Assembly (NCBI RefSeq): GCF_001830325.1
Contig: NZ_MHZG01000001.1
Location: forward strand, 558,001-622,000
Length of the DNA stretch: 64,000 nucleotides
From: Polynucleobacter sp. GWA2_45_21
GTDB taxonomy: Bacteria; Pseudomonadota; Gammaproteobacteria; Burkholderiales; Burkholderiaceae
Direction: 5' to 3'
Part shown: piece by piece, positions 25,581 through 34,655 of the stretch
Position numbering within the stretch: the first letter of the stretch is position 1
Layout: each line of letters begins with the position of its first letter
The notes under the pieces: generated by a model
Told to the model about the DNA's origin: nothing
Seen by the model: only the letters and a program-made list of their open reading frames with translations
Database searches by the model: none
Position numbers and translations under genes: made by a program

Positions 25581-26919
25581 TTTTAGCCCCTAAGACCACA
25601 ATCTTCATCCGATCCATGGCTAAGTATTTTTGGAATGCCGCCTTAACTTGCTCTAAGCTCACCGCCTCTACTTGTTTAGTCCACACCTCCATCGTATCGA
25701 GCGGCAAATTATTCCAAGCAATAGATGAAACGTTATCAAGCAGCTTACGGTTGTTATCAATCCTTAAAGGATAACCATTGATTAAATTTGATTTAGCTGC
25801 ATCAAGTTCAGATTGCGTAGGGCCGTTAGCAATAAATTGTCCAATGGTAGAACTCATCACCTCAAGGGCCAAAGTAGCTTGATCATTCTTGGTCTGTACA
25901 CCCGCCTGAAATATCCCCACATCCTTACCGGGAGCAAAGTAACTGAACACGCTATAGGCGAGACCGCGCTTCTCGCGAACCTCTGACATCAGACGCGATA
26001 CAAAACCTCCGCCACCCAAGACATAGTTTCCGACTAGCAATGGAAAGTAATCGGGATTGCTACGGGTTACCGCAGTCATTCCCATAGCAATATGCGCTTG
26101 TTGCGAATCAAATGGAATAGTGACTTCGCGTTGACTTAAAGGCTCTACTGGTGAGCGCTCAAACTCTGGCAGCTTGGCAATAGCCGATCCAGACTGAGGC
26201 ACTTTTTGCAATAAACCCTGAACGATTTCAGCGGCCTCGACTTTACTCACATCACCAACAATGCTGACAATCATCCGATCACCACGGTAGAACTGCTTAT
26301 GAAACTGCTGCAAATCAGTAGCATTGATGTTGGCAATACTTTGCACCGTTGGTGAGTTAGCCAAGGGATAGTCGCCATAAACCAATTTTCTAAAACGACG
26401 ATCCAATACTGACTCCGGCTTTGTCTCCAACTCTAACAATGCCGTAGTCATTCTTTGCTTCTCACGGGCTAAGATTTTGGCATCGTAAGTAGGTGCACTC
26501 AACATGGTTGATGCCAATTGAACGGCGCGATGACGCAAATCTTTGCGACTTAAACTCCGAATGCGCATGATGGCACGCTCTCCGCTGACAGAAACCCCAA
26601 GATTAGCGCCTAAATCAGCAATCTCATCGGCAATCTGTGCCTCATTCAACAAACCCTTCTCTGACTTGGCGCCATAGTTCATTAACTGCCCAGCCACAGT
26701 AGCTAAGCCACTCTTGGCCGATGGATCATAACGATCGCCTGCATCAATACTGATTTCAATATCGACCATCGGTAGGGATTTGGTTTGAACTAGATAGGCC
26801 TGCGCACCCTTGAACGAGTCCAACTTTTCAATTGGCAATATCGCATGGGCAGAGGTGCTGACTCCTGCTATCAGTGCGAATGTAAGACAAGCTTGCTTGA
26901 TCAATTTATTTAGCAGCAT
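25573..26919 (-). CDS. M16 family peptidase-like subunit lacking HxxEH
   Basis: A 448-residue exported protein (signal peptide ending STSAHA) with the two-lobed M16 fold. Where active members carry HxxEH it reads SGLATVAGQLMNYGAKS, so zinc ligands and catalytic Glu are missing. It keeps RGLAYSVFSYF, the Arg/Tyr motif of the non-catalytic partner. It follows the active M16 gene and overlaps it by 14 bp, so a periplasmic heterodimer is likely. Substrate unknown. Confidence 0.88.
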   Translation of the reverse strand: MLLNKLIKQACLTFALIAGVSTSAHAILPIEKLDSFKGAQAYLVQTKSLPMVDIEISIDAGDRYDPSAKSGLATVAGQLMNYGAKSEKGLLNEAQIADEIADLGANLGVSVSGERAIMRIRSLSRKDLRHRAVQLASTMLSAPTYDAKILAREKQRMTTALLELETKPESVLDRRFRKLVYGDYPLANSPTVQSIANINATDLQQFHKQFYRGDRMIVSIVGDVSKVEAAEIVQGLLQKVPQSGSAIAKLPEFERSPVEPLSQREVTIPFDSQQAHIAMGMTAVTRSNPDYFPLLVGNYVLGGGGFVSRLMSEVREKRGLAYSVFSYFAPGKDVGIFQAGVQTKNDQATLALEVMSSTIGQFIANGPTQSELDAAKSNLINGYPLRIDNNRKLLDNVSSIAWNNLPLDTMEVWTKQVEAVSLEQVKAAFQKYLAMDRMKIVVLGAKNK

Positions 26920-28291
26920 GATTACCCCCTTGCTTGCTCTCAGCGGACTGACGTCCCTGCGGATCTAGCACTGCAATAGTCAGACCCTCATCTACCAAAT
27001 ATTTTTTTGCAACGGCTTGAACTTGTGTGGGAGTGATTTTTTGCATCTTATCCAACATCACATCAATATCCCTCCATGAGAATCCCGCCATCTCTGTACT
27101 GCCAATTTCCATTGCCTGACCAAAGATCGAATCGCGCTTATAAATCTGATCAGACAGAATGCGTACCTTGATGCGCTTGAGCTCCGATTCCAGAATGCCT
27201 TTATCAACAACTTCCTTCAGAGCTTTCCGAATACTGCTCTCAGCCTGCTCCACTGTTTTTCCTTTAGCCATACTAGCGCTAATCAAAAAAAGCTCTGGGC
27301 CTCTTGAAACCATGTCGTAGCCGACACTCACATCATTGACTACACGCTCTTGCTTTACTAATACTCGATTCAGGCGTGCGTTGTCATAACCATCAAGCAC
27401 TGCAGCCAACAATTCCAATGCATAAGGCTCATCATCATCTAGCTTGCCCACTTGTAGCTTGGGAACCTTCCAGGCCATTGCCAGCTGCGCACTATCTGCG
27501 GGTGCTTTAACCTGGACTCGCTTAATCCCTTTTTGCGGAGGTTCAATCTGGGGCTTGCGATCTGGCAACTCTCTTGCAGAAGCAACTCCATAATATTTTT
27601 CTACGGCTCGCAAAATCGCTTTAGGATCCACATCGCCCGCAATCACTACTGTTGCGTTGTTTGGTTTATACCAACTGTGATACCAATCACGTGCATCAGC
27701 AGCCTTCATATTGACTAGATCATTCATCCAGCCAACTACTGGATGACGATAAGGCGAGCTCATGAAGGCAGTAGCCATTAGTGACTCATACAGCAAACTG
27801 GTGGGGTTATCTTCAGTGCGCAAACGACGCTCCTCCATCACCACCTGAATTTCTTTTAAAAACTCCGCATCATCAAAATTGAGATTAGACATGCGATCAG
27901 CTTCTAGCCTCATGACTTCATCCAACTTAGACTTTTCAACTTGCTGAAAGTAGGCCGTGTAATCTCGAGAGGTAAATGCATTTTCGCGACCGCCTACCGC
28001 AGCAACCAGGCGAGAGAACTCACCCGACTTCACTTTGTCAGTACCCTTGAACATCATGTGCTCAAGCACATGGGCTACCCCAGTTTTGCCGTTAACCTCA
28101 TCCATCGAGCCGGCACGGTACCAGACCATATGCGCGACCGTAGGCGCCCGATGATCTTCGCGCACAATCAACTTCAGACCATTGGAAAGCACAAACTCAT
28201 GGGTATTGGATGGGGCCACTTCTGGGGCTGCCCAAGCTGCTGAGCAAGAGATCAGCAAAAAGAAAGAAAAACGCAATAAAGTGGAGCGCAT
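26906..28291 (-). CDS. M16 zinc peptidase, catalytic subunit
   Basis: A 461-residue exported metallopeptidase. The inverted zinc motif is HVLEH (His74, Glu77, His78) in GVAHVLEHMMFKGT, with a downstream zinc-ligand glutamate region at VMEERRLRTEDNP. The N-terminus LLISCSAAWAAPE can be read as a signal peptide cut after AWA, or as a lipobox (LISC). ATG 28291 was chosen; an in-frame GTG lies 12 bases upstream. It is divergent from ftsY. Confidence 0.9.
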   Translation of the reverse strand: MRSTLLRFSFFLLISCSAAWAAPEVAPSNTHEFVLSNGLKLIVREDHRAPTVAHMVWYRAGSMDEVNGKTGVAHVLEHMMFKGTDKVKSGEFSRLVAAVGGRENAFTSRDYTAYFQQVEKSKLDEVMRLEADRMSNLNFDDAEFLKEIQVVMEERRLRTEDNPTSLLYESLMATAFMSSPYRHPVVGWMNDLVNMKAADARDWYHSWYKPNNATVVIAGDVDPKAILRAVEKYYGVASARELPDRKPQIEPPQKGIKRVQVKAPADSAQLAMAWKVPKLQVGKLDDDEPYALELLAAVLDGYDNARLNRVLVKQERVVNDVSVGYDMVSRGPELFLISASMAKGKTVEQAESSIRKALKEVVDKGILESELKRIKVRILSDQIYKRDSIFGQAMEIGSTEMAGFSWRDIDVMLDKMQKITPTQVQAVAKKYLVDEGLTIAVLDPQGRQSAESKQGGNHAAK

Positions 28292-28353
28292 CTGTAAGAT
28301 CACCTATCCCAAGAATTTAATTGATAAGATGCAAGGATTAAATTGTATCGATT

Positions 28354-29244
28354 ATGTTCGGCTTACGTAAAACCCTCGGATCCCTATTCAAATCGAATCA
28401 GACTGATGAAGCCTGGTTTGATGCCCTAGAAGAATCTCTCATTCTGAGTGATGTGGGTCTGCCTACGACTGAACAACTGATTAGCAAACTTCGTAAGGCT
28501 GCCAAATCAGAAAAAGCCAGTAGCCCAGAAGACTTGAAGCAACTACTGATTCAAGAGGTGGCAAGTCTCTTAAAGCCTTTGGAGCCAAGCCCGAACCCTT
28601 TGTATGTGCATGAACAAAAGGCCATTCCGGAAATATGGCTAGTAATTGGCGTTAATGGTGCTGGTAAGACCACCACCATCGGCAAGCTCTGCAAGCTCTT
28701 TCAGTCTCAAGGTAAATCCGTCTTGCTGGCAGCAGGCGATACTTTCCGAGCGGCTGCACGCAATCAACTCCTGGAATGGGGTGGTCGCAACCAAGTTGAC
28801 GTCATCATGCAAGAAAGCGGTGATGCTGCAGCCGTGGCGCATGATGCAATTCATGCGGCAGTGTCTCGCAAGAGCGATATTTTGATTATTGATACCGCTG
28901 GCAGATTAGCCACTCAAGACCATCTCATGGAAGAATTGAAGAAGGTTAAAAGAGTCATCGGCAAGGCCCTTCCCGGGGCTCCTCACCAGACTTTGCTGGT
29001 GCTTGATGGCAATACTGGTCAAAACGGTTTAAGCCAAGTAAAGGCCTTTCATGCCGCTTTAGGACTGTCCGCCTTAATCGTGACAAAGTTGGATGGCACC
29101 GCCAAAGGTGGGGTGATCTGCGCACTGGCCCACACCCTCAATGATGGGTCAAAACCAGCGGTTTTAGCCCTAGGCAAAGGTGAGGGAATTAATGATTTAG
29201 CCCCCTTCACTGCCGCCCAATATTCATCCGAATTATTCAATTAA
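28354..29244 (+). CDS. ftsY: Signal recognition particle receptor FtsY
   Basis: SRP receptor GTPase for co-translational membrane targeting. The 296-residue protein consists almost only of the NG domain: GVNGAGKTTTIGKL (G1), DTFRAAARNQL (G2), DTAGRL (G3), TKLDGTAKGG (G4) and ALGKGEGINDLAPF. The long acidic A domain of the E. coli protein is missing, as in many compact homologues. Confidence 0.97.
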   Translation: MFGLRKTLGSLFKSNQTDEAWFDALEESLILSDVGLPTTEQLISKLRKAAKSEKASSPEDLKQLLIQEVASLLKPLEPSPNPLYVHEQKAIPEIWLVIGVNGAGKTTTIGKLCKLFQSQGKSVLLAAGDTFRAAARNQLLEWGGRNQVDVIMQESGDAAAVAHDAIHAAVSRKSDILIIDTAGRLATQDHLMEELKKVKRVIGKALPGAPHQTLLVLDGNTGQNGLSQVKAFHAALGLSALIVTKLDGTAKGGVICALAHTLNDGSKPAVLALGKGEGINDLAPFTAAQYSSELFN

Positions 29245-29272
29245 ATCAGATACTTATAGAAGTAAAAAACCA

Positions 29273-29299
29273 TTAGCACTCTCTTGACAAGAGTGCTAA
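29273..29299. promoter_or_regulatory. CIRCE operator (HrcA binding site) upstream of rpoH
   Basis: TTAGCACTC (29273-29281), nine bases, GAGTGCTAA (29291-29299): an exact match to the CIRCE consensus TTAGCACTC-N9-GAGTGCTAA. It lies 39 bases before the rpoH ATG. Confidence 0.95.
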
Positions 29300-29314
29300 A
29301 ATAGAACTCCATTA
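29283..29314 (+). promoter_or_regulatory. Possible sigma-32-type promoter inside the CIRCE region
   Basis: CTTGACA (29283-29289) in the CIRCE spacer, then 17 bases, then CTCCATTA (29307-29314). This resembles the CTTGAAA / CCCCATNT heat-shock promoter. An alternative is TATAAA (29327-29332), which ends six bases before the rpoH ATG and would give a leaderless start. Confidence 0.5.
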
Positions 29315-29338
29315 ATACCTAAAATATATAAAAAGAAA

Positions 29339-30280
29339 ATGGTTCAAAAGAAAGCATACAACCCGCAATTGCAAGCAAGGCAAACACTGCCAGCAGCGCA
29401 GACTGCTGCGGCTTCGCTTGCCTTTCCAATGTTGCCCTCCCTCGGGGTTGGCACACTTGACTCTTACATCTCGTACGTGAATCGCGTACCTATGCTCAGC
29501 GCCGCAGAAGAGCTTCACCTTGCGCAGGAATTTCGTCGTACTGAAAATGTAGATGCTGCAAAAACTTTGGTTCTCTCACACCTTCGCCTGGTGGTATCTG
29601 TTGCTCGTCAGTATTTAGGCTATGGCATTCCACATGCCGACCTCATTCAAGAGGGCAACATTGGTTTGATGAAGGCCGTTAAGCGCTACGACCCAAACCA
29701 AGGCGCACGCCTTGTCTCTTACGCAATCCATTGGATTAAGGCAGAGATTCATGAGTACATTCTCAAGAATTGGCGTTTGGTTAAAGTTGCTACAACTAAA
29801 GCGCAACGTAAGTTGTTCTTTAATTTACGCAGCAACAAACCTACTTTAGCTGCGCTGACCCCAAATGAAGTTGAGGCATTGGCCAAGGCCCTGGATGTCA
29901 AAGGCTCTGACGTTAAAGAAATGGAAATGCGTCTTGCTGGTGGTGACGTTGCCTTAGAGGGTGATGACACAGATGATGAGTCTGCCTATGCACCAATTCA
30001 GTGGTTAGCAGACAATAGTCAAGAGCCTACCGAGATGATGGCTGCTGCCGCAACAGATGCGTTGCATGGCCCGCAACTCGATCAAGCACTCATGGCTTTA
30101 GATGAGCGTAGTCGCAATATTGTGCAATCCCGCTGGTTAGCAATGGATGCAGATGGCAATGGCACAAAGACATTGCATGATCTCGCTAGTGAATATGGCA
30201 TCTCTGCAGAGCGTGTGCGTCAGATTGAGACTGCCGCTCTCAAAAAGATGCGTAGCCTCTTACAAGCTGAAGCTGCTTAA
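29339..30280 (+). CDS. rpoH: RNA polymerase heat-shock sigma factor RpoH (sigma-32)
   Basis: Directs transcription of heat-shock genes. The 313-residue protein has sigma region 2 (YGIPHADLIQEGNIGLMKAVKRYDP, SYAIHWIKAEIHEYIL), the RpoH-box QRKLFFNLR (about 155-164) and region 4 ending EYGISAERVRQIETAALKKMR. A perfect CIRCE operator upstream suggests HrcA repression. The stop codon lies in a palindrome. Confidence 0.96.
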   Translation: MVQKKAYNPQLQARQTLPAAQTAAASLAFPMLPSLGVGTLDSYISYVNRVPMLSAAEELHLAQEFRRTENVDAAKTLVLSHLRLVVSVARQYLGYGIPHADLIQEGNIGLMKAVKRYDPNQGARLVSYAIHWIKAEIHEYILKNWRLVKVATTKAQRKLFFNLRSNKPTLAALTPNEVEALAKALDVKGSDVKEMEMRLAGGDVALEGDDTDDESAYAPIQWLADNSQEPTEMMAAAATDALHGPQLDQALMALDERSRNIVQSRWLAMDADGNGTKTLHDLASEYGISAERVRQIETAALKKMRSLLQAEAA

Positions 30281-30288
30281 GCAGCTTC
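30269..30288. terminator. Perfect 20 bp palindrome over the rpoH stop codon
   Basis: GAAGCTGC-TTAA-GCAGCTTC can form an 8 bp stem whose loop contains the rpoH stop. It lies between the convergent rpoH and SCO genes and may terminate both, although T runs are weak. Confidence 0.45.
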
Positions 30289-30301
30289 GCTTACCCAACT
30301 C

Positions 30302-30907
30302 TTACTTCAGTAATTCTTTCAAGTCTTGTGCCAAGGTCTCTGGGCCTTGCGCATGCTTGATGTACAAGCGCAATTGCCCTGCTGGATCAAATGCATAACT
30401 TCCGGCTGTGTGATCCATGGTGTATGAACCAGGGCTAGTGCCAGGAACTTTCTTGTAATAAATCTTGAAGTCCTTGGTGACCTTTTCTAAAGCTGCTTCG
30501 TCTGCTGGACGTAGACCCAAGAAGCGCGAATCAAATGCAGGCACATACTGCTTCAAGATATCTGCGCTATCTCGCTCGGGATCGACCGTGACAAATAGCA
30601 CTTGAACCTTATCAGCCTGAGGCCCTAAGAGAGTCATCACTTGCTGCATCTCAGTCAGGGTCGTAGGACAAATATCTGGACACTGCGTATAGCCAAAGAA
30701 CACCACAACGGCTTTACCCTTAAAGTCAGCTAGCGTTCGCACTTTGCCATCGGGGTCAAGTAAACTAAATTCTGTACCAAATGCCTTACTACCCGTGATG
30801 TCTACATTCTTAAAACTCTGATTCGGGCTGCATGCCGTCAGAGCCAAACCGGCAAGAAACAGCATGAAGAAGCGAAAAATAGGATTCCAAGGTTTTGATA
30901 AATTCAT
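30302..30907 (-). CDS. SCO1/SenC copper chaperone lipoprotein
   Basis: Delivers copper to the CuA site of cytochrome c oxidase. The 201-residue protein has a lipobox (LALTAC, Cys26), a thioredoxin fold, and the copper motif CPDIC in FGYTQCPDICPTTL, with the third ligand His in YTMDHTAGSY. ATG 30907 was chosen; an upstream in-frame start at 30934 overlaps ctaB. It is the last gene of the ctaA-ctaB run. Confidence 0.94.
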   Translation of the reverse strand: MNLSKPWNPIFRFFMLFLAGLALTACSPNQSFKNVDITGSKAFGTEFSLLDPDGKVRTLADFKGKAVVVFFGYTQCPDICPTTLTEMQQVMTLLGPQADKVQVLFVTVDPERDSADILKQYVPAFDSRFLGLRPADEAALEKVTKDFKIYYKKVPGTSPGSYTMDHTAGSYAFDPAGQLRLYIKHAQGPETLAQDLKELLK

Positions 30908-30914
30908 ATTCAAC

Positions 30915-31808
30915 TCAAATGAAATAATGATCAATTAATAGTGCTGCAAATAGCAAAGACAAATAAGTTATCGAAAAGCGGAAAGTCTTTTTAGCAAGAT
31001 CATCACTATAAGAAATAAACAAGGCAATCACATAGGCAAGGAACATCAGGCCCAATATGATTGCGGAAATTAAATACACCAGCCCACTCATGCCATAAAT
31101 GTAAGGCAGCAAAGTAGCAGCAATCAAGATCAAGGTATACAGCAAAATATTGAGTAGCGTAAAGCGCTCACCATGAGTCACTGGTAGCATCGGCAAACCA
31201 CTTTGTACATAGTCATCGCGACGATATAGGGCAAGCGCCCAAAAGTGCGGCGGAGTCCAAACAAAAATAATGAGCACCAAGAGCCAAGCCTCGGCAGATA
31301 AGCCATTAGTCACGGCAGCCCAACCTAAGGCAGGTGGCATGGCGCCAGAAAGCCCACCAATCACAATATTCTGTGGTGTAGCAGGCTTCAGCAACCAGGT
31401 ATAAATCACGGCGTAACCCACGAAGGTTGCTACGGTAAGCCACATCGTTAATGGGTTACAGAAGCTCCATAGGATGACCATCCCCAAGCTGCCAAGAACG
31501 ATCGAGAAAATAGTAATGTGAAAAGGGGTTACTTCACCAGTTGCAGACGGCCTCCAAGAGGTTCGCTTCATCTTGGCATCAACCGCTTGCTCAATTAAAC
31601 AATTCATTGCAAACGCTGCGCCTGCCAATAACCAGATACCCAAAATGCCACCAATCAGCACTGGATAGGGAACCATACCAGGAGTGGCCAAGAACATGCC
31701 AATCACTGCGCAGAAAACAGCCAGCAGAGTGACACGAGGCTTAGTGAGCACCCAGTATTGACGCCAACGCGGCATCGCTACAGGAGCGGAAGAAGTGGAG
31801 CTACTCAT
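30915..31808 (-). CDS. ctaB: Protohaem IX farnesyltransferase (haem O synthase)
   Basis: Adds farnesyl to haem B for the aa3-type oxidase. The 297-residue polytopic protein has the prenyl-diphosphate motif [19 protein letters not shown] (about 68-86), [13 protein letters not shown] and [19 protein letters not shown]. The start overlaps the ctaA stop by four bases. Confidence 0.96.
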   Translation of the reverse strand: MSSSTSSAPVAMPRWRQYWVLTKPRVTLLAVFCAVIGMFLATPGMVPYPVLIGGILGIWLLAGAAFAMNCLIEQAVDAKMKRTSWRPSATGEVTPFHITIFSIVLGSLGMVILWSFCNPLTMWLTVATFVGYAVIYTWLLKPATPQNIVIGGLSGAMPPALGWAAVTNGLSAEAWLLVLIIFVWTPPHFWALALYRRDDYVQSGLPMLPVTHGERFTLLNILLYTLILIAATLLPYIYGMSGLVYLISAIILGLMFLAYVIALFISYSDDLAKKTFRFSITYLSLLFAALLIDHYFI

Positions 31809-32935
31809 AATGATTTAACCATCTTAATATGAATGGGCGCACTCCAAGAGGACCATTGAGTCAAGCGAACCAAACAGAACACCAATGCAGCTGAACCAGC
31901 GGTATGCAGTAAAGCGGCAAGCAGAGGCCACTGGAATACCACATTGGAAATACCTGTTAACGCCTGAAGAATTAATAAGCCTAGCAATAGCTTAGCAATA
32001 CCACTCATTCTGGGCAATGCTGAATTACTTAACTGGATAGCGCTGACCCCTAGAAGACCGAGAGCTGCTACAGCAACAACAGCAAACACACGATGCGCCC
32101 AATGAATTGTTTGCAAAGCAACAGGGGAAATAGATTCACCCTGTGCATTCAGACCTAACTGACGCCATAGAGTGAAGCCCTCTTGCCAATCAGTTTCAGG
32201 CATAAAAGTACCTAGGCAAGTTGGAAAATCAGGGCAAGCTAATACAGCGTAATTTGTACTTACCCACGCACCTAAAAAGATTTGGATGGATAAGACAACC
32301 GAAGCAAATAAAAGCAACTTCGCAGAAAGAGGTTTGATCTGCATCCGAAGAGCTGAGGATGATTTTTCTTCCCACTCTTGTTGTGCGTATGTCGTTAAAC
32401 AAGCCAGCAAAACTAAAGCCAGCATTAAGTGGATCGTCACAATGATGGGTTGCAATTTGAGCGTCACTGTCCAAGCACCAAACGCGCCCTGAATACATAC
32501 TAAAACCAGCAAACCGAGACTACCCAATAAAGGCCACTTGCCCAAGCTTCTTAACTTACCCCAAGCTACCCCTACCTGAATCAAAATTAATGCGCCAACC
32601 GTCATTGCTAAATAGCGATGAATCATTTCAATCCAAGCCTTGATCACAGTAACTGGGCCAGTAGGCATGTTGGCTTCAGCCAATTGAATCTCACCGATTG
32701 CATGCCATGGATTAGATGTGCCATAGCATCCAGGCCAATCGGGACAACCCAAACCCGAGTCTGTGAGACGGGTAAAGGCACCAAAGACAATTAAGTCAAA
32801 AGTCATAAAGACCAAAACCCAATTGAGCTTTTGGAAAAAATTGAATCCCGACCGAGTCCAGAGATAGAGCAAGGGTAGACCTGCAAAGACAATTGCAATT
32901 GCAGCCAACTCCGCAAGCAATAGTGCACTACTCAT
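31805..32935 (-). CDS. ctaA: Haem A synthase
   Basis: Oxidises haem O to haem A. The 376-residue COX15/CtaA protein has about eight helices, with haem-ligand regions at [12 protein letters not shown] and [11 protein letters not shown], plus the [21 protein letters not shown] extracytoplasmic cysteines and CPDFPTCLG in the second half. It overlaps the neighbouring genes by four bases on each side. Confidence 0.96.
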   Translation of the reverse strand: MSSALLLAELAAIAIVFAGLPLLYLWTRSGFNFFQKLNWVLVFMTFDLIVFGAFTRLTDSGLGCPDWPGCYGTSNPWHAIGEIQLAEANMPTGPVTVIKAWIEMIHRYLAMTVGALILIQVGVAWGKLRSLGKWPLLGSLGLLVLVCIQGAFGAWTVTLKLQPIIVTIHLMLALVLLACLTTYAQQEWEEKSSSALRMQIKPLSAKLLLFASVVLSIQIFLGAWVSTNYAVLACPDFPTCLGTFMPETDWQEGFTLWRQLGLNAQGESISPVALQTIHWAHRVFAVVAVAALGLLGVSAIQLSNSALPRMSGIAKLLLGLLILQALTGISNVVFQWPLLAALLHTAGSAALVFCLVRLTQWSSWSAPIHIKMVKSL

Positions 32936-33591
32936 TGCAACTTCTCACCCTTACGATTGAGACGCAGTAGTTTCTCGAGATCTTTTTTAATGTTGCCAAA
33001 TTCCTTTGGAGAATTCGTCACCGGGAAGACCATCATTTTTGCCGGGCTCGGGTCAATCAACTGAATTTTTTGACCAGCACCTTCACGATTAAGCCAAGCA
33101 TCAAACTCGGCCTTTAACTTAGCATCTGCTGGCAAACTCAAAACATAAAAACCTGCCGCCTTCTGATCATAAGCCAACAATACCTCTGGATCTACTGGCT
33201 TGCCATCGGTATTGACCCAGACTAACTGAACGCGGCCACTCTCACGACCAACTGCAACACGTAACTGACGCATTAAAAATAAGGCTTCAAGGCAAGATTC
33301 ATTTTTGATAGTGCACTCACCCGCTGGCCTTGCCACCAGTAATGTCCACTTGCCATTAAATGGAATATCAAACCACGCAGGATTTACATCTTGCACCGGC
33401 TGAACCAGGGTTCCGAAATTAGTCTTTCCACCTTCTGGCTTAAAAACGTAATACGCCAAATAGGAGGCGATGACAGGTGCTGCGCAAGCAAGCAATAGAA
33501 ATAACATCTGCAGACGGCCACGGCGGGTCTGCGCATTAATTGCGGAAGAATCCATTTGCGAAGCTGGGATCAATAACTCTTTATCACTCAC
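32932..33591 (-). CDS. Membrane-anchored protein in the haem A/oxidase assembly operon
   Basis: A 219-residue protein with one N-terminal helix (about 30-48, MLFLLLACAAPVIASYLAYYVF) and a periplasmic domain that resembles a thioredoxin-like fold without a CxxC or CxxxC motif. It lies between the SURF1 gene and ctaA, with four-base overlaps on both sides. Related genes sit at this place in other Burkholderiales oxidase clusters. A role in oxidase assembly is inferred from position only. Confidence 0.75.
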   Translation of the reverse strand: MSDKELLIPASQMDSSAINAQTRRGRLQMLFLLLACAAPVIASYLAYYVFKPEGGKTNFGTLVQPVQDVNPAWFDIPFNGKWTLLVARPAGECTIKNESCLEALFLMRQLRVAVGRESGRVQLVWVNTDGKPVDPEVLLAYDQKAAGFYVLSLPADAKLKAEFDAWLNREGAGQKIQLIDPSPAKMMVFPVTNSPKEFGNIKKDLEKLLRLNRKGEKLQ

Positions 33592-34364
33592 ACTCTATCT
33601 CCATTTACCGCTAGCTCTCGCCGATATTTCATAAGCCCATTAATGAGCCAAAATAAAAATCCAGCCAATGCCAAAGCAAACCACTGAAAGGCATAAGCAT
33701 AATGGCGATCGACTCCGCTTGTTGGGGAGGGCCAATTTCGGACTAAACCATCTTTATTGGCTGAATCAGATTCACGAACAATAAATGGCAACTGCTTCCA
33801 CTCATGACTTTGGGCTTCAAGAGCTAAATCAAAATTTTGCTCGATTCTAGGGCTCGATTTCGTATCGCTTTTTTGACCCAATTCATAAACCCTTCCTGGG
33901 TGAGCAAAGGCAACACCTTCAATAGTCACAAGCTCATCAGCAGTCTTGACCGGGGGAAGCTCAACACGATCTTGATTATTACGAGGCGCCCAACCTCGAT
34001 TAACCCAAAGGACAGCTTCTTGACCATCTAACTTCAAGGGCATCATCACATAAAAGCCGGATTGCCCAGAAGCACCAGATCCACCCTCTGGGATGGGGCG
34101 AGGACGATTGTCGAGCCAAATAGCCTCAACTGGGATAAAACGACCACGGGCAAGAATACGACGCTCTGCAGCCTGCTCTAAGCTCAAGCCATCTAAATTA
34201 GCGTTGAGTACAGGCATTTGCAGTTTGGCGGCCAGAGATTCGCCCAGGCGAATCTTTTGATCCGCGCGATTGAGCTGCCAGATACCAGCTCCACAGCCCA
34301 CTAAAATCACCAGAAGGGCTGATAAAGTAGCGACTATACGACTAGTAATTAAGCTAGAAAACAT
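33588..34364 (-). CDS. SURF1 family oxidase assembly protein
   Basis: Inner-membrane factor helping haem A insertion into cytochrome c oxidase. The 258-residue protein has a helix near each end, GIWQLNRADQKIRLGESL near the N-terminus, WVNRGWAPRNN in the middle, and YAYAFQWFALALAGFLFW near the C-terminus, all classic SURF1 landmarks. It is the first gene of the unit and divergent from the DUF2909 gene by 20 bp. Confidence 0.94.
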   Translation of the reverse strand: MFSSLITSRIVATLSALLVILVGCGAGIWQLNRADQKIRLGESLAAKLQMPVLNANLDGLSLEQAAERRILARGRFIPVEAIWLDNRPRPIPEGGSGASGQSGFYVMMPLKLDGQEAVLWVNRGWAPRNNQDRVELPPVKTADELVTIEGVAFAHPGRVYELGQKSDTKSSPRIEQNFDLALEAQSHEWKQLPFIVRESDSANKDGLVRNWPSPTSGVDRHYAYAFQWFALALAGFLFWLINGLMKYRRELAVNGDRV

Positions 34365-34384
34365 ATTTACAGAGGTATTTTGAG

Positions 34385-34597
34385 ATGAAATGGATTATTC
34401 CAGTTGCACTGCTAATGATTGTAGGAAGCTTGGGCTCTGCTCTCTACTTCATGATGAAAGACAAAGGCGGAAGCTCAAGAATGGTTCAGTCTCTCATGCT
34501 GCGTATTGGACTATCAATCGTACTCTTTTTAGGGATTTTAATTGCCCACTACTTTGGCTATATCGAGGCTAGCGGCGTTCGGGTTGGCACGAACTAA
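34385..34597 (+). CDS. Twin-transmembrane protein (DUF2909)
   Basis: A 70-residue protein with two membrane helices (about 3-22 and 38-58). It belongs to the small family found in oxidase gene clusters of Burkholderiales between the subunit III and SURF1 genes. Its function is unknown; a structural or assembly role in cytochrome oxidase is an inference from position. A bidirectional terminator follows. Confidence 0.85.
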   Translation: MKWIIPVALLMIVGSLGSALYFMMKDKGGSSRMVQSLMLRIGLSIVLFLGILIAHYFGYIEASGVRVGTN

Positions 34598-34622
34598 GCA
34601 AATAAAAGTAGCAACCCAAAAC

Positions 34623-34652
34623 AAATCGGGGCTTAACGCCCCGATTTTTATT
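34623..34652. terminator. Bidirectional terminator between DUF2909 gene and coxC
   Basis: AAATCGGGGC (34623-34632) and GCCCCGATTT (34638-34647) form a perfect 10 bp stem with loop TTAAC. TTTTTATTT follows on the plus strand and TTTGTTTT on the minus strand, so it serves both convergent genes. Confidence 0.9.
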
Positions 34653-34655
34653 TCC

